37,639 bases of DNA from a virus. This document shows positions 8,328 through 17,160 of the stretch, piece after piece. The notes under the pieces were generated by a model. It did no database searches. It was not told where the DNA came from and worked only from the letters and a program-made list of their open reading frames with translations. Each line of letters begins with the position of its first letter. Position 1 is the stretch's first letter. Where the stretch lies: positions 1-37,639 of the IMG/VR virus record IMGVR_UViG_3300029624_000222, one strand, 5' to 3'. Made by a program: the position numbers and the translations under genes.

Positions 8328-10345
8328 AACGCGCCCCCAAAGTCTTCCCGGTCGACCTCGCGAAGAGCAGATGCGCCAGGTCGAGCCGCCTGACCGGTCA
8401 AGTCGAAAATGACCGCAGCCGCGCCATCGCGGGTCACCAGATATTCTGCCCCGTTCTCCGGCCGCGTCATCGAAACGCGATAGCGCCCAGGCGATACAGT
8501 CACCAGATATCCCTCGCGCAGATCGCTCGCCGTCGCCGGCGTCCCATCACCGTGAAATGCGCCCACGTCGCCCGTCAACGTCTTGAGATCCGCGTCTTCC
8601 AGGGATGCAATCACGTCCTCCAGATCGTCAGCGCTGCGCCCCGGAGGCAGAGCAACCATCTGCCCATTGATCTGATCAAAACCGCCGGTGCCATCAATCT
8701 CGCCGCTCACGGCGCGGAGAGATTTCTCATAGAGCCTGGCGTCAAAGGCTGACACGCCCTGGATCACGGCTTGAGCTGTATAGTGCGCGTCAGCCGCCTC
8801 CTGGATCCGGGCACGGACAGCGCCGTATTGTGGTCCAAGAGCGTTGCCGATGACATCCGCCATGATCGCCTCCCGGTCGACAGGCCGGATAGAGACATCC
8901 GCCCCGTCGGCCATTGCCTTCCGTCCGGCAAGGATCTCAGACGCTACTCGGTGATAGGCGGGCGATTGCGCCATAAGCCCCCCTGCGTGGGCCAGGGTGC
9001 CTTCCCCGGCGTCCGCAAGCTGCGCCAGGCCAGCCGGCGCGTGGGGGCCCAGGGTTTGCGTGAGCGCACCAATAGCCTCGGCCTGGCTGTCAGGTTCCAG
9101 CTGATCGAGCTGACGGCCGACAGCACCTGCCTCGGCTTGCGTGAAGAACTTAAACTCGGTCCCATAGCGCTCGCTGACACGCACCGCCGCTGACATGCGC
9201 GCTTCAACGCTTTCTGGGTCAGAGAAATCGACGGGCTCGATGGGAACAACTGCGTTGCGGCGGGCATGAGCGAGGGGATCTGAGGCCACGGCGCGGCGGG
9301 TTTCGGCGAAGATCGAGCGCGCGGACTTCAACCGTGCGGCCCGGTCAGCGTCAGACGCCATGCCCGGCCGTTCGAGGGCCGCAATATGGGCCTCTTGCTC
9401 GGCAGGCGTCATGCCTCGCATTTCTCGCGCCTGCGTCAACACACCCGCAAGCGTGTCAAGGCGCTCGCGGAGCGCTGGGTCACCACTGGCTGCCGTGGTG
9501 GCAGCAATGCGGTCTACCAGGTCCGCCTCCGGCTCCAGGCCTTGTGCGATGATCTTGTCAGCCTGCCCCATCAGATACCGGGCTTCCGAGCCGGCCTCTC
9601 TGGCCCGCGCGCGCGCCTCCCGCTCCGCAGCGCGGATATCTGCATCCGCACTGTCACGCAGCCGGATCCGCAACACTGGGTCCAGATGCTCAAATCGACT
9701 GTCATCCCCCAGCGCCTGCCGGGCCTCATAGGGATTTGACTGGATCAGCTGCCGAGCCGCGACCTCATCTATGTCGCGCCTGAACTGTTCAGAGCGCGCC
9801 ACCGCATCTTGCTGGGTGATGAAACCAGATTGGGCCATCCGGACAATGGCTTCGTCACCCATCTGCACGAAAGCCTGCCGCTCCGCTGCATTTCCGGCCG
9901 CGCCCTGGGAAAACTGGGTCAGCTGTTCATCAAGCCCCGCAATTGCTGCATCCGCTTCCCGGCGGAACACCTGCTGGTCAAGACGGATCCGGGCTGAATG
10001 GCTTGCCTGCCGCAAGCGCTGTTCCATTAAGGCGCGGGTCTGCTCATTGCTGATACCGGACAGGGCCTGATTGACGAGAGCGGAGCTCTGCTCATCGTAC
10101 CGCTCAAGCGCTGTCCCATAGTCTGGGTCTTGCTCCAGATCGCTCGCAAGTGTCGAAATCCCGATTGCTGCGTCAGCTTGTGCCTTGGAAACTTCCACGG
10201 CTTCTCGGGCCTTGCGGCGCTTCTCGGCAACGTCGAGCAAAGTCGCCGACAGCTGGCTGGCCGACCTGTCCGGTGCGGGGACACGGGCCTGGACATTCTG
10301 AACGGAAGCCGGAGCCCGGAGACCGGTGAGTACGCGATCAGCCAT
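8324..10345 (-). CDS. Internal virion (ejection) protein, gp15-like position
   Basis: This 673-residue protein is almost wholly predicted helix, rich in Ala, Glu, Arg and Gln, without signal peptide or membrane segment. It opens with a small-residue, Pro-containing N-terminus (MADRVLTGLRAPASVQNVQ). Size, composition and place after a gp14-like gene match T7 gp15-type ejection proteins, which build the periplasmic part of the DNA-ejection tube. Its ATG immediately follows the TAA of the gp14-like gene, and its stop overlaps the next start as GTGA. No enzymatic motif was found. Confidence 0.65.
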   Translation of the reverse strand: MADRVLTGLRAPASVQNVQARVPAPDRSASQLSATLLDVAEKRRKAREAVEVSKAQADAAIGISTLASDLEQDPDYGTALERYDEQSSALVNQALSGISNEQTRALMEQRLRQASHSARIRLDQQVFRREADAAIAGLDEQLTQFSQGAAGNAAERQAFVQMGDEAIVRMAQSGFITQQDAVARSEQFRRDIDEVAARQLIQSNPYEARQALGDDSRFEHLDPVLRIRLRDSADADIRAAEREARARAREAGSEARYLMGQADKIIAQGLEPEADLVDRIAATTAASGDPALRERLDTLAGVLTQAREMRGMTPAEQEAHIAALERPGMASDADRAARLKSARSIFAETRRAVASDPLAHARRNAVVPIEPVDFSDPESVEARMSAAVRVSERYGTEFKFFTQAEAGAVGRQLDQLEPDSQAEAIGALTQTLGPHAPAGLAQLADAGEGTLAHAGGLMAQSPAYHRVASEILAGRKAMADGADVSIRPVDREAIMADVIGNALGPQYGAVRARIQEAADAHYTAQAVIQGVSAFDARLYEKSLRAVSGEIDGTGGFDQINGQMVALPPGRSADDLEDVIASLEDADLKTLTGDVGAFHGDGTPATASDLREGYLVTVSPGRYRVSMTRPENGAEYLVTRDGAAAVIFDLTGQAARPGASALREVDREDFGGAL

Positions 10346-10795
10346 TTATGCCCCCATCGTGGCAAAGCGGCTGCCGGTCGAAATGATGATGTTGGAGACC
10401 GCGTTTCGGACACCCGCACGCTTGGCCCGCTTTGCCTCAAAACCCTCGAGCGATGCGCGCGCATCGAGCTCGGCCGCATTTGCCAAGCCCGGTATGCCGG
10501 CAAGCAGGGCTTCGTACTCGGCATTTCCGGCCGCCTCGACTTGTAGCGCCAGGGGTGATCCCTCATCGAGCCGCGCACCCTGCTTGGCGAGCTGGGCCCG
10601 CTGCGTAGCCTTGCGCCGTTCTCCTTCCCGCGCTGTCAGTTGCTCGTCAATCGAAGCGCGCCGGCGCTCCGCAGCCGCGTTCTGTTCGAGGATCCGTTGG
10701 TTGTACTTGTGGATCTCGGAGGCTTCGCGCCCGGCCTGAATGTCAGAAACCGCGCTCATGGCCGTTGCACCAAGCAGCAGCGTTGCATCACACAT
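10346..10795 (-). CDS. gp14-like small internal virion protein
   Basis: The true start is the ATG at 10795, overlapping the upstream TAA as TAATG; a longer reading from 10897 would run through the preceding gene. The 149-residue product begins MCDATLLLGATAMSAVSD, a short hydrophobic start. It continues as a helix with N/E/A repeats and the RAQLAKQGARLDEGSPL pattern, typical of gp14-like internal virion proteins of podoviruses. In T7, gp14 is ejected first and forms the outer-membrane part of the DNA channel. Order gp12-, gp14-, gp15-, gp16-like here agrees. Confidence 0.68.
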   Translation of the reverse strand: MCDATLLLGATAMSAVSDIQAGREASEIHKYNQRILEQNAAAERRRASIDEQLTAREGERRKATQRAQLAKQGARLDEGSPLALQVEAAGNAEYEALLAGIPGLANAAELDARASLEGFEAKRAKRAGVRNAVSNIIISTGSRFATMGA

Positions 10796-12987
10796 TAGCG
10801 GTCCCCTTCTCCGATCGAATAGTGAGTGGCTATGCCCAGCGTGGTCATCGGCAGCGGTTCCGACTGGATCACCGACACCATCCCGTCCGTGTTCCATGAT
10901 CCTCTTGAGCCCACTGTCTTTGAGGTTGTCATGAGCGGGACGGCAGAGCTCATCGGGCCGACCGCCGCCATGTTCAGCACCGGCTCCGGTTGAGCGCCAC
11001 TGCCGGCAACCTCCACCCCCGCCGACGCCAGCAGGTCGACGGTCACCCTGGCCGGGCGAACCGGGCGCCCTGCCCCGCTCGTGTCCTGGATACTTCGCAG
11101 CGGCAGCGTTTTCAGTTCGGACTGGTAGCCATATCCCACCAGCGCGTGCGTGACAGGCTCTTGCAGCTGCACCTGCCCACCAGAAACCACACCCTGTTGC
11201 AAAACGCGGCCGCTTGAGAAAACGGTCACTGTCTCACCTTCGAGGTGATCCAGCCCGGACAGGACAGATGTCTCGCTGCCGTTGTACTCAATAGCGCTGT
11301 CGAGGAACCATGCTCCGGTCGCGTCTTCGCGGCCAACGAAGTCGGAGAGCTGCGTCATTTTTTCGATGTAGCGCTTCGTTTCGCCGTTGATTTCGCGCCT
11401 TATGGCAAGCCACAACTCCTGCTCCCGCCCATCAGTGGAGGGAATAACAGCGATGCTCTCGATAAAGGCGTTGGTGAGTTCGTGGCGCGCCCATGCATAG
11501 AGCTGCTGGCGGCGGCGCAGGGTCAACGAACGCAGCTTGCCATCGGTGGTGATGCACCACACAACGCGCCACCGGCCGCGCTGGAACACCACCCGCTTGA
11601 AGCCTTCGCCGGCGATTTCCGGATTGAACTCGGCCAGGTCATCGGCGACGTAATTGTCTATCTCGAAGGAGTAGACGAAGTGATGCAGCGTGCGCCGATC
11701 GCCACTGATGTAGAGCGGGTGCCCATCGGCAAAAAGAGCTGGCTCCGGCGCAGACCCCTCGTCCGTGCGCGGCTTGATGGTCAAGGAGCTGGGGGTTAGC
11801 GGGGCCTCTCGCCCGCTCGCCGTTGCCACAAACTCTTCGCCAGCTGTGCCCAGGAAGAAGATCCCGCCCGAAACCATGCTGTGCACACTGTTGACACGCT
11901 CGCTCTCACTCAGCAGCGGCCAAACGATCGCCTGGTCATCTTCCGTACCGGCTTCCATGTTGTCGAAGTCATCGATCTGCGAAGCCCAGACAGTCGCCGG
12001 GGCATTCTTGCTGTTAGCGAGCCACATGCGCTGCTCATGGAAAGCAATGGCTGACGGGTATCCCTCCTGCCAGGCCGGCAGATAGAATTTCCAGGTGTAG
12101 GAACCGGCAGGGGTCACCTGTTTCGGCAATTCAGTTAGAACAACTGCGCCGAGCTGGGTCGCGGAAACCCGGGACGTGACCCGCACGAAGCCATATCCCG
12201 AATGCTTGTAGCGCCAAACGATCCCGTTGGGGTGCGACAGCACCTGGCCGTCGCTGTGACGCGGTGCATTTGTTCCCGCCTGCCCGCCCGTGGCGGCTTC
12301 ATACACCCGGCCGTTGACCTCGACCTCATCCCCTTGGTTATAGGTGGTGTTGCCAACCCATGTCGGGATCGTCGCATAGTCGATCAGGTCAATACGCATG
12401 ATCCGCCCGACGAGGTTCGGGCTGAAATTCGTCGCATTGCCGTCGATCGTGATCGCGCCGGTCGTTGCAGATGCGCGCACTGTGGCGTTGCCGTTTTCAT
12501 TTCGCTTCGCCAGCGGGCCGTTGCGAAAACTCACATCGCTGATGGTCCAATTGGTATGCCCGAAGCGCTTGAGGATCTTGGGCGGGTGGTCCGGGTGAAC
12601 AATCCAGACAGTGTCGGCGGTTTGCGCCCAGCGGAGGCCATCCAGCTCGTCGGCCGCATAAGGGGTCGCGAGCTCGAAGGGTTGCCCGCCATCGAGAACG
12701 ATCCCCCCATCCCGAAACACCCGCATCACGTTATCGGCAAATTCCAGCACATAGGCGTCACCGCTGGAATAAACGAAGGGCACCAGCAAGCTTTGTTTCG
12801 CATGGTCGTAAGCGTCACGAATGTAGGCCGTGCCGGGGCGGCGGACTGTGATTGCCTGAACAGTCGGCACCTGGTTGACGCACTTTGCGAGCCCGACCGC
12901 GTGTTGTGACAGGTCCGCACGAGAACGAACGGTTTCACCAACCTCCCCACGACCGAAGCTGAGCTGAACACGCCGAAGGTCAGCCAT
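10795..12987 (-). CDS. Tail tubular protein B (gp12-like tail nozzle)
   Basis: The 730-residue protein starts with LSFGRGEVGETVRSRADLSQ, then CVNQVPTVQAITVRRPGTAY, the hallmark opening of podoviral gp12-like nozzle proteins. It is beta-rich, with repeated WRYKHSGYGFVRVT- and FHEQRMWLANS-type strands that suggest a propeller. In the virion it forms the distal tail tube beneath the gp11-like ring. It overlaps the upstream gp11-like gene by 8 nt and ends in a TAATG overlap with the gp14-like gene, so co-translation in virion stoichiometry is likely. Confidence 0.85.
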   Translation of the reverse strand: MADLRRVQLSFGRGEVGETVRSRADLSQHAVGLAKCVNQVPTVQAITVRRPGTAYIRDAYDHAKQSLLVPFVYSSGDAYVLEFADNVMRVFRDGGIVLDGGQPFELATPYAADELDGLRWAQTADTVWIVHPDHPPKILKRFGHTNWTISDVSFRNGPLAKRNENGNATVRASATTGAITIDGNATNFSPNLVGRIMRIDLIDYATIPTWVGNTTYNQGDEVEVNGRVYEAATGGQAGTNAPRHSDGQVLSHPNGIVWRYKHSGYGFVRVTSRVSATQLGAVVLTELPKQVTPAGSYTWKFYLPAWQEGYPSAIAFHEQRMWLANSKNAPATVWASQIDDFDNMEAGTEDDQAIVWPLLSESERVNSVHSMVSGGIFFLGTAGEEFVATASGREAPLTPSSLTIKPRTDEGSAPEPALFADGHPLYISGDRRTLHHFVYSFEIDNYVADDLAEFNPEIAGEGFKRVVFQRGRWRVVWCITTDGKLRSLTLRRRQQLYAWARHELTNAFIESIAVIPSTDGREQELWLAIRREINGETKRYIEKMTQLSDFVGREDATGAWFLDSAIEYNGSETSVLSGLDHLEGETVTVFSSGRVLQQGVVSGGQVQLQEPVTHALVGYGYQSELKTLPLRSIQDTSGAGRPVRPARVTVDLLASAGVEVAGSGAQPEPVLNMAAVGPMSSAVPLMTTSKTVGSRGSWNTDGMVSVIQSEPLPMTTLGIATHYSIGEGDR

Positions 12988-13567
12988 GGGCGCGCCTCGT
13001 GGTCACATAGGGACCGTCCTGCATATCCTTGGCAGGTTTGGCGACAGCGTTTGCCCGATAAGCCATGGAGAGGGCAACCCGGAGATCCTTTTCGTTTGCA
13101 TCGCGCAGCCTCTTCGACCCGGTAAGCTGCGGGGCGAGGCCGGCCGCTACTGCATGGCCCACTGCTTTGACGAAAAGTGGATCCCACGCCGTCACCGGCA
13201 GGGAGTTTGACGTGTACACCAGACGAAGCGGGCCGGTGACATTCACGAGCAGATCCTGGCCGCTGACCTCCCAGGCATTTTGATCAACCAGGCCAGACAC
13301 CTTCCGGAATGCGATGTAATCGGCCGGCAATGCGTAGGCCGCAGACCAGTCAAATTCGGGCGGCTCGGCATTGGGCGTCAGTACCTTGCGGCGGCGCGCG
13401 AAGTTCCAGTCATGACTTTGCAGCAAAGCATCGCGCTCAAGGCGCAGCCGGTCAGCAACCAGCTGCGCCTTTTCGGTCGCATCATCAATCGAAAGGAGCG
13501 GGCCTTCCTCGATGTTGGACAGGGCCAGATTGGCGACCCCGGTTTCGCTAGGCTGCCAGGTCGACAA
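12980..13567 (-). CDS. Tail tubular protein A (gp11-like, head-tail adaptor)
   Basis: The 195-residue protein has the gp11-like signature: GVANLALSNIEEGPLLSIDD, then LERDALLQSHDWNFARRRK and WSAAYALPADYIAFRKV. gp11-like proteins form the dodecameric adaptor ring between portal and nozzle. The start is a TTG at 13567, two bases after the upstream TAG, supported by GGAGG 9 nt upstream; there is no early ATG. It overlaps the gp12-like gene by 8 nt. Confidence 0.83.
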   Translation of the reverse strand: MSTWQPSETGVANLALSNIEEGPLLSIDDATEKAQLVADRLRLERDALLQSHDWNFARRRKVLTPNAEPPEFDWSAAYALPADYIAFRKVSGLVDQNAWEVSGQDLLVNVTGPLRLVYTSNSLPVTAWDPLFVKAVGHAVAAGLAPQLTGSKRLRDANEKDLRVALSMAYRANAVAKPAKDMQDGPYVTTRRAHG

Positions 13568-13569
13568 GA

Positions 13570-14049
13570 CTAAGCCCCTCCGGCCTCAGATCCCATCAGC
13601 CCTGCACGTGCGGCATCAAGGACCGCCCGCTCTTCGCCAAGACCGACAAGAGCTTTCTCGGCCATGTCGCGCTCACCACGATCACCCGCCAGGACAGCCG
13701 CCCGGAGCTCTGCTGTCGCTTCATCCATGTGCGCATCGAGCGCGGCAATTTCCGCGTCGATCTCCTGGATCTTGTCCTCGGCTGTCAGGCGTTGCTGGCG
13801 CTCCTTTTCGGCCGCGGCTTGGGCTGCCTCTGCATCCGCTGCACGGCGCGCGGCCTGGCCTTCCGTTTCAGGCGGGAAGTCGCCCACGGCAATCCGGGAA
13901 GTCATGGCCTTCGCAATCTTGACGGCGCGGAGGCGGGGAAGATCAGCCCGCAGCACGAGCATGGCTTCAACGCCATTGGGAAGCTTGTGGCCGTCCAGGA
14001 TGCGGATCCCTTTCGGGCCACCGGAATGAGTGAGTTTGATCGTCGACAT
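13570..14049 (-). CDS. Hypothetical coiled-coil structural protein
   Basis: The start is taken as the ATG at 14047-14049 (MSTIKLTHSGGPKGIRILDG), giving 159 residues; a longer reading to 14223 would invade the preceding gene. The first 75 residues look beta-rich. Residues 80-150 are a strongly charged Ala/Glu/Arg coiled coil. Position between capsid and tail genes suggests a virion or assembly role. No family was recognised. Confidence 0.62.
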   Translation of the reverse strand: MSTIKLTHSGGPKGIRILDGHKLPNGVEAMLVLRADLPRLRAVKIAKAMTSRIAVGDFPPETEGQAARRAADAEAAQAAAEKERQQRLTAEDKIQEIDAEIAALDAHMDEATAELRAAVLAGDRGERDMAEKALVGLGEERAVLDAARAGLMGSEAGGA

Positions 14050-14188
14050 GGAGTGACCCCGTATCAGATGATGATTGGCAGGTAGGCCGGCGGCGTCATT
14101 TGTTGCCACACAAACAGGCTTCCTCGTTGCATTTGAGCGCCGCAATGAGAAAAGCGTTCCCGTCGCCGCCGGCCGTCTCGTATCGCCG

Positions 14189-14662
14189 CTAGCCGGCGAC
14201 GATGTAGCGAAGGTCGACGGCAATCGTGCCGCCGGTTGTCGCAGCCGCGTTGAGCGTCACGAAGAGCTCGATGTCGCCACCGGGGTCCGAGGCCATGCCA
14301 AGCAACTCCCAGAGCGGCTTGTCGTAGTCGGTGAAGGCCACCGCCTTGATGGCGCTGTCGCTGCCGGCGCTGACACAGGAAATCCCATCAACCAGCCCGT
14401 CCGGGTTGGTCGCATCGCCGAAGTCGAGATCATTCAGTCCGGTGATGGCGGAATGGTAGATCTTGCTCTCCGGCAACATGATCGCCTTGCTCGGCACGAT
14501 CGCCATGAGGGCGGTCGAGTTCGCGCTGTCGCCATTGGCGATGGCCACATCGTCCAGCTGGCGCTGGATGTTGGACGCGCCGCCGGCCAGGGCAGCGGAG
14601 ACGGGCTTGCGCGGCATTCCCGGCACACGCATCCGGCTTGCATACTTGTTCACTACGGCCAT
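14189..14662 (-). CDS. Hypothetical capsid-associated protein (possible decoration protein)
   Basis: This 157-residue, beta-rich, mostly neutral protein follows the major capsid gene. It has MAVVNKYASRMRVPGM at the start and a Gly/Ala/Thr-rich C-terminus ending TIAVDLRYIVAG. AGGA lies about 8 nt before the ATG. Location just downstream of the capsid gene and small beta-rich composition are typical of head-decoration or stabilising proteins, but no motif proves this. A 139-nt gap with no recognisable content separates it from the next gene. Confidence 0.6.
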   Translation of the reverse strand: MAVVNKYASRMRVPGMPRKPVSAALAGGASNIQRQLDDVAIANGDSANSTALMAIVPSKAIMLPESKIYHSAITGLNDLDFGDATNPDGLVDGISCVSAGSDSAIKAVAFTDYDKPLWELLGMASDPGGDIELFVTLNAAATTGGTIAVDLRYIVAG

Positions 14663-14715
14663 GAGGTAATCCTTTCAGCCTTGGTGGGTTTGACGTTCAG
14701 ACCAGAGCTCCACGC

Positions 14716-14754
14716 ACTGGCGAAAGCCGGCCCGGCGAGGAGTGCCGGGCCGGC
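14716..14754 (-). terminator. Strong hairpin just after the capsid gene, possible partial terminator
   Basis: Arms GCCGGCCCGGC (14726-14736) and GCCGGGCCGGC (14744-14754) form a perfect 11-bp stem with a 7-nt loop, seven bases after the capsid stop. On the minus-strand transcript it is followed by UUUCGCC, a short U-run, so termination would be leaky. T7 has its partial terminator at the same place, after gene 10. An RNA-stability role is the alternative. Confidence 0.5.
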
Positions 14755-14760
14755 AGGCCG

Positions 14761-15648
14761 CTAGGCCTCCTTGCAGGGGATCTCGACGACGAGCTTGTCT
14801 TCGTTGCGCGCGGCTCCGACTGCCTGCTCCAGGAACAGGTGCGGCCGGAACTTCTTCTGCGGGTTCGGCGCGACGTTGACCGCGATCTCATCCCAGACGC
14901 CAAGGCTCAGCCCCTGCTTGGCGAACAGCGCGCAGCGCCGGTTGGCTGAAGCCTTTTCCAGCTTGTTGGAAAGGATGCAGGGGATGCCGTCATACTCGAC
15001 GATCTGGCCATGCTTGATGACGACGTTGTGGCGGTACTCAGTACCGAGAATTTCAGCCTCGGCCATGAGTTCCCGGTTCTGCTTCGGCCCGAAGGCAAGG
15101 CAGATGTCCGCCATGTCCATGTCCACATCATTGGCGTGGAAGATCTCAAGGCCCGCGCGGATCTTCTCCGCGTTCATGCCCTGGTCGCCGGTGCCGCCGA
15201 TATCCGCAGCCAATTTCTGCTCGGCGGGGAAAGCCGTCACCACACGGTTATCGTTCTCGCCTCGCATCACATCGGCGAACAGGGCTGGAATGGCCACTTT
15301 GTCGATTGTCCGGCCCATTGCCATGCGGGCAGCTTCAACAAGCGGCCCCTGCGGATCGATCAGGGAGCGGATCTTGTCCTGCTTGTCCAGCAGCGTGCCC
15401 CACTCAAACATGCGCGGGAAGATCCACGTCGCGTTGAGATCGTGGCCCATGATCGGCGTGTCGCCGTAGCGCTCGGTAGTTTCCCGAGCTTCGACCATCT
15501 CCAGGTCCATGGTGGTCTGTGCATCTTCCCCGGTGAATCTGCCTTCCGTCATGTGGGGCCGGAAGCGGCTGCCCTTCTGCTGCGGGCGGTGGCGAAGATT
15601 CTGGGTAAACTGGGTCACATACCCAGTGGGGATCGTGAGGTCGGGCAT
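14761..15648 (-). CDS. Major capsid protein
   Basis: The 295-residue protein (PDLTIPTGYVTQFTQNLRHR onward, with AARMAMGRTIDKVAIPALFA and DADICLAF-like core strands) resembles the HK97-fold capsid family common in alphaproteobacterial podoviruses. It lies directly downstream of the scaffold gene. The ATG at 15648 is chosen over the ATG at 15654 because AGGAG ends immediately before 15654, leaving normal spacing only for 15648. Hairpins flank the gene on both sides, which could insulate its high expression. Confidence 0.82.
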   Translation of the reverse strand: MPDLTIPTGYVTQFTQNLRHRPQQKGSRFRPHMTEGRFTGEDAQTTMDLEMVEARETTERYGDTPIMGHDLNATWIFPRMFEWGTLLDKQDKIRSLIDPQGPLVEAARMAMGRTIDKVAIPALFADVMRGENDNRVVTAFPAEQKLAADIGGTGDQGMNAEKIRAGLEIFHANDVDMDMADICLAFGPKQNRELMAEAEILGTEYRHNVVIKHGQIVEYDGIPCILSNKLEKASANRRCALFAKQGLSLGVWDEIAVNVAPNPQKKFRPHLFLEQAVGAARNEDKLVVEIPCKEA

Positions 15649-15654
15649 TCCCAT

Positions 15655-15915
15655 CTCCTGTCACGAAAAGAAACGTGGTTTCAGGGGAAGGGATACCCGC
15701 ATCTAGACAGCCAGGTAGCAGCTGTCACGGACCCGTCAGCGTGACTTACGGCCACGAGGCGACCAGTCTTTCCTGGTGGTCACGGACGGCGCAGCGTCAA
15801 CGCCGATACCCGGTTGGCGGGACTGGCAGCCCGGTCGACCATCGCGATGGACCGGGCTGCCAACTCGCCCAGAATGACACTGTGTGTCGAAACTGCCGAA
15901 CACGGGACTCCCGTG
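15655..15915 (-). promoter_or_regulatory. Structured leader between scaffold and capsid genes
   Basis: This non-coding stretch of about 260 nt precedes the capsid gene. It holds three inverted repeats: TGGCAGCCCGGT with ACCGGGCTGCCA (15824-15835 and 15851-15862), enclosing the palindrome CCATCGCGATGG; GTCACG with CGTGAC (15724-15745); and a short ACCAG/CTGGT pair near 15768. No T-run follows the large stem on either strand, so an RNA-processing or mRNA-stability element is more likely than a terminator. No convincing sigma-70 promoter was seen. Confidence 0.55.
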
Positions 15916-16866
15916 TCAAGCAGTCTTTTGAGCCTCTTCGATGATGACGTTGAGGTTCAGCATTGTCTGCATGGCCTCCTTGTCGCCGCCGTTGTAGCGC
16001 TCCATGAAGCCCTTGTCGTTTTGCAGCTCTTCGCGGCGGGCCTTGGCCTGGTTGGGCGTCATCGCCCCCATCTGTACGGGGTCGATTGCGCCGTCTTCCG
16101 ACAGTGCCTGACCGGCATCCGCAAGCAGCTTGATGAGCTTGGCACTGCCCAAGACAGCCGCCAGCGCATCACCTTCTGGGCCGGCGATGTCAACGCCGTA
16201 GTGTTTGAGCGTTGCATTAGCGCGCTCCTTTGCCGCCGCCAGGCCCTGGCCGAACTCCTTTTGCAGCTCTGCCTTGGCGGATGCTTCATCTGCATCTCGG
16301 GCAGCCACGAAATCATCGTGCATCTGGGTTTCATTCGCGGCCAGCTCATCAACGATGATCTGCACCTGTTGCGGATGGAGCCTTGCCTTGGCTGCCACGC
16401 CCTTGAACCACGCTTCTCGGTCCTCGGAATAGGGCACACCTTCCGGCAACTTGGGCTGGGTAATCTCATACCCGCCCGCATCATCCGGCACGCCGAGCTG
16501 CTTGAAACCATCCCACTCCAGCACCTTGTCGGGGTCCGGCATGGGCAATGACTTCCCGCCAATCAGCTTCTCGGCACCCTGCCACCCTTCGATCGCCGCT
16601 CGTGCCAGATCTTCGGCAGAGCCGTTCTCCATGCCTTTGCCTGCCAAGAAGACCTGACTGTCTTCACCCAGGCCGGCGAAGAAACTGTCACCAGCTCCCT
16701 TTGACGGGTCGCTCCCGGCCGCATCGCCACCATCGGTTGCTCCGGTGCCGGTGCCTGCCGGATCAGCCGGGGTGGCAGATGCGCCGCCGGGGTTTTCTGT
16801 GGTAGCGGCACCCGCCGCATTGCCGGCAGCCCCATCAGCTGCGGGGGATCCTGCTTCGGTTGTCAT
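15916..16866 (-). CDS. Capsid scaffolding protein
   Basis: The 316-residue acidic protein has a low-complexity Ala/Gly/Thr/Asp-rich N-terminus (about 60 residues). A helical, Gln- and Glu-rich body follows, with MQTMLNLNVIIEEAQKTA at the C-terminus. Composition, size, and location between the portal/Bbp19 genes and the capsid gene fit an internal scaffolding protein that guides procapsid assembly and is then lost. Its start overlaps the stop of the preceding gene as ATGA. Confidence 0.75.
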   Translation of the reverse strand: MTTEAGSPAADGAAGNAAGAATTENPGGASATPADPAGTGTGATDGGDAAGSDPSKGAGDSFFAGLGEDSQVFLAGKGMENGSAEDLARAAIEGWQGAEKLIGGKSLPMPDPDKVLEWDGFKQLGVPDDAGGYEITQPKLPEGVPYSEDREAWFKGVAAKARLHPQQVQIIVDELAANETQMHDDFVAARDADEASAKAELQKEFGQGLAAAKERANATLKHYGVDIAGPEGDALAAVLGSAKLIKLLADAGQALSEDGAIDPVQMGAMTPNQAKARREELQNDKGFMERYNGGDKEAMQTMLNLNVIIEEAQKTA

Positions 16867-17156
16867 ATCGCGTTGCGTCCTTCTGCCAAGATGCGCTCAA
16901 TCTGAGCATCGGTTAACTCGGCCATCTCCAGGATGGCCAGATAGGCCTGCCGCTGCCCCTCATTGAAGGCACTGGCGGCAGGATCACCGGGGACATGGGT
17001 AGAGCTGTACATGAAGCACCGCCTGGCCATGTCCTCGATAAATTCGGGGTGGTCGCGGATGACATTGCGATAGCTGTTGCGAACCGCCCGCACGCGGTCG
17101 CCACCACCCTGCTTGAGACGGGCGAGCTTCCGCAGATATGCGCCTAGGTTTTTCAT
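16863..17156 (-). CDS. Bbp19-like phage protein
   Basis: This 97-residue protein carries the conserved core HPEFIEDMARRCFMYSST, then VPGDPAASAFNEGQRQAYLA, resembling the Bbp19 domain seen beside portal genes of podoviruses (named from the Bordetella phage BPP-1 protein). The exact role is unknown; its place between portal and scaffold suggests a head-assembly function. It starts 4 nt after the portal stop and overlaps the scaffold start as ATGA. Confidence 0.68.
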   Translation of the reverse strand: MKNLGAYLRKLARLKQGGGDRVRAVRNSYRNVIRDHPEFIEDMARRCFMYSSTHVPGDPAASAFNEGQRQAYLAILEMAELTDAQIERILAEGRNAI

Positions 17157-17160
17157 CAGA

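Noticed and set aside
6735-8393. 552-aa plus-strand open frame
   Set aside because: It is antisense to the large ejection protein, with atypical Arg/His-rich composition. It is a shadow frame.
15010-16551. Plus-strand frames opposite capsid and scaffold
   Set aside because: They are His/Leu/Arg-rich translations of the reverse strand of well supported structural genes.
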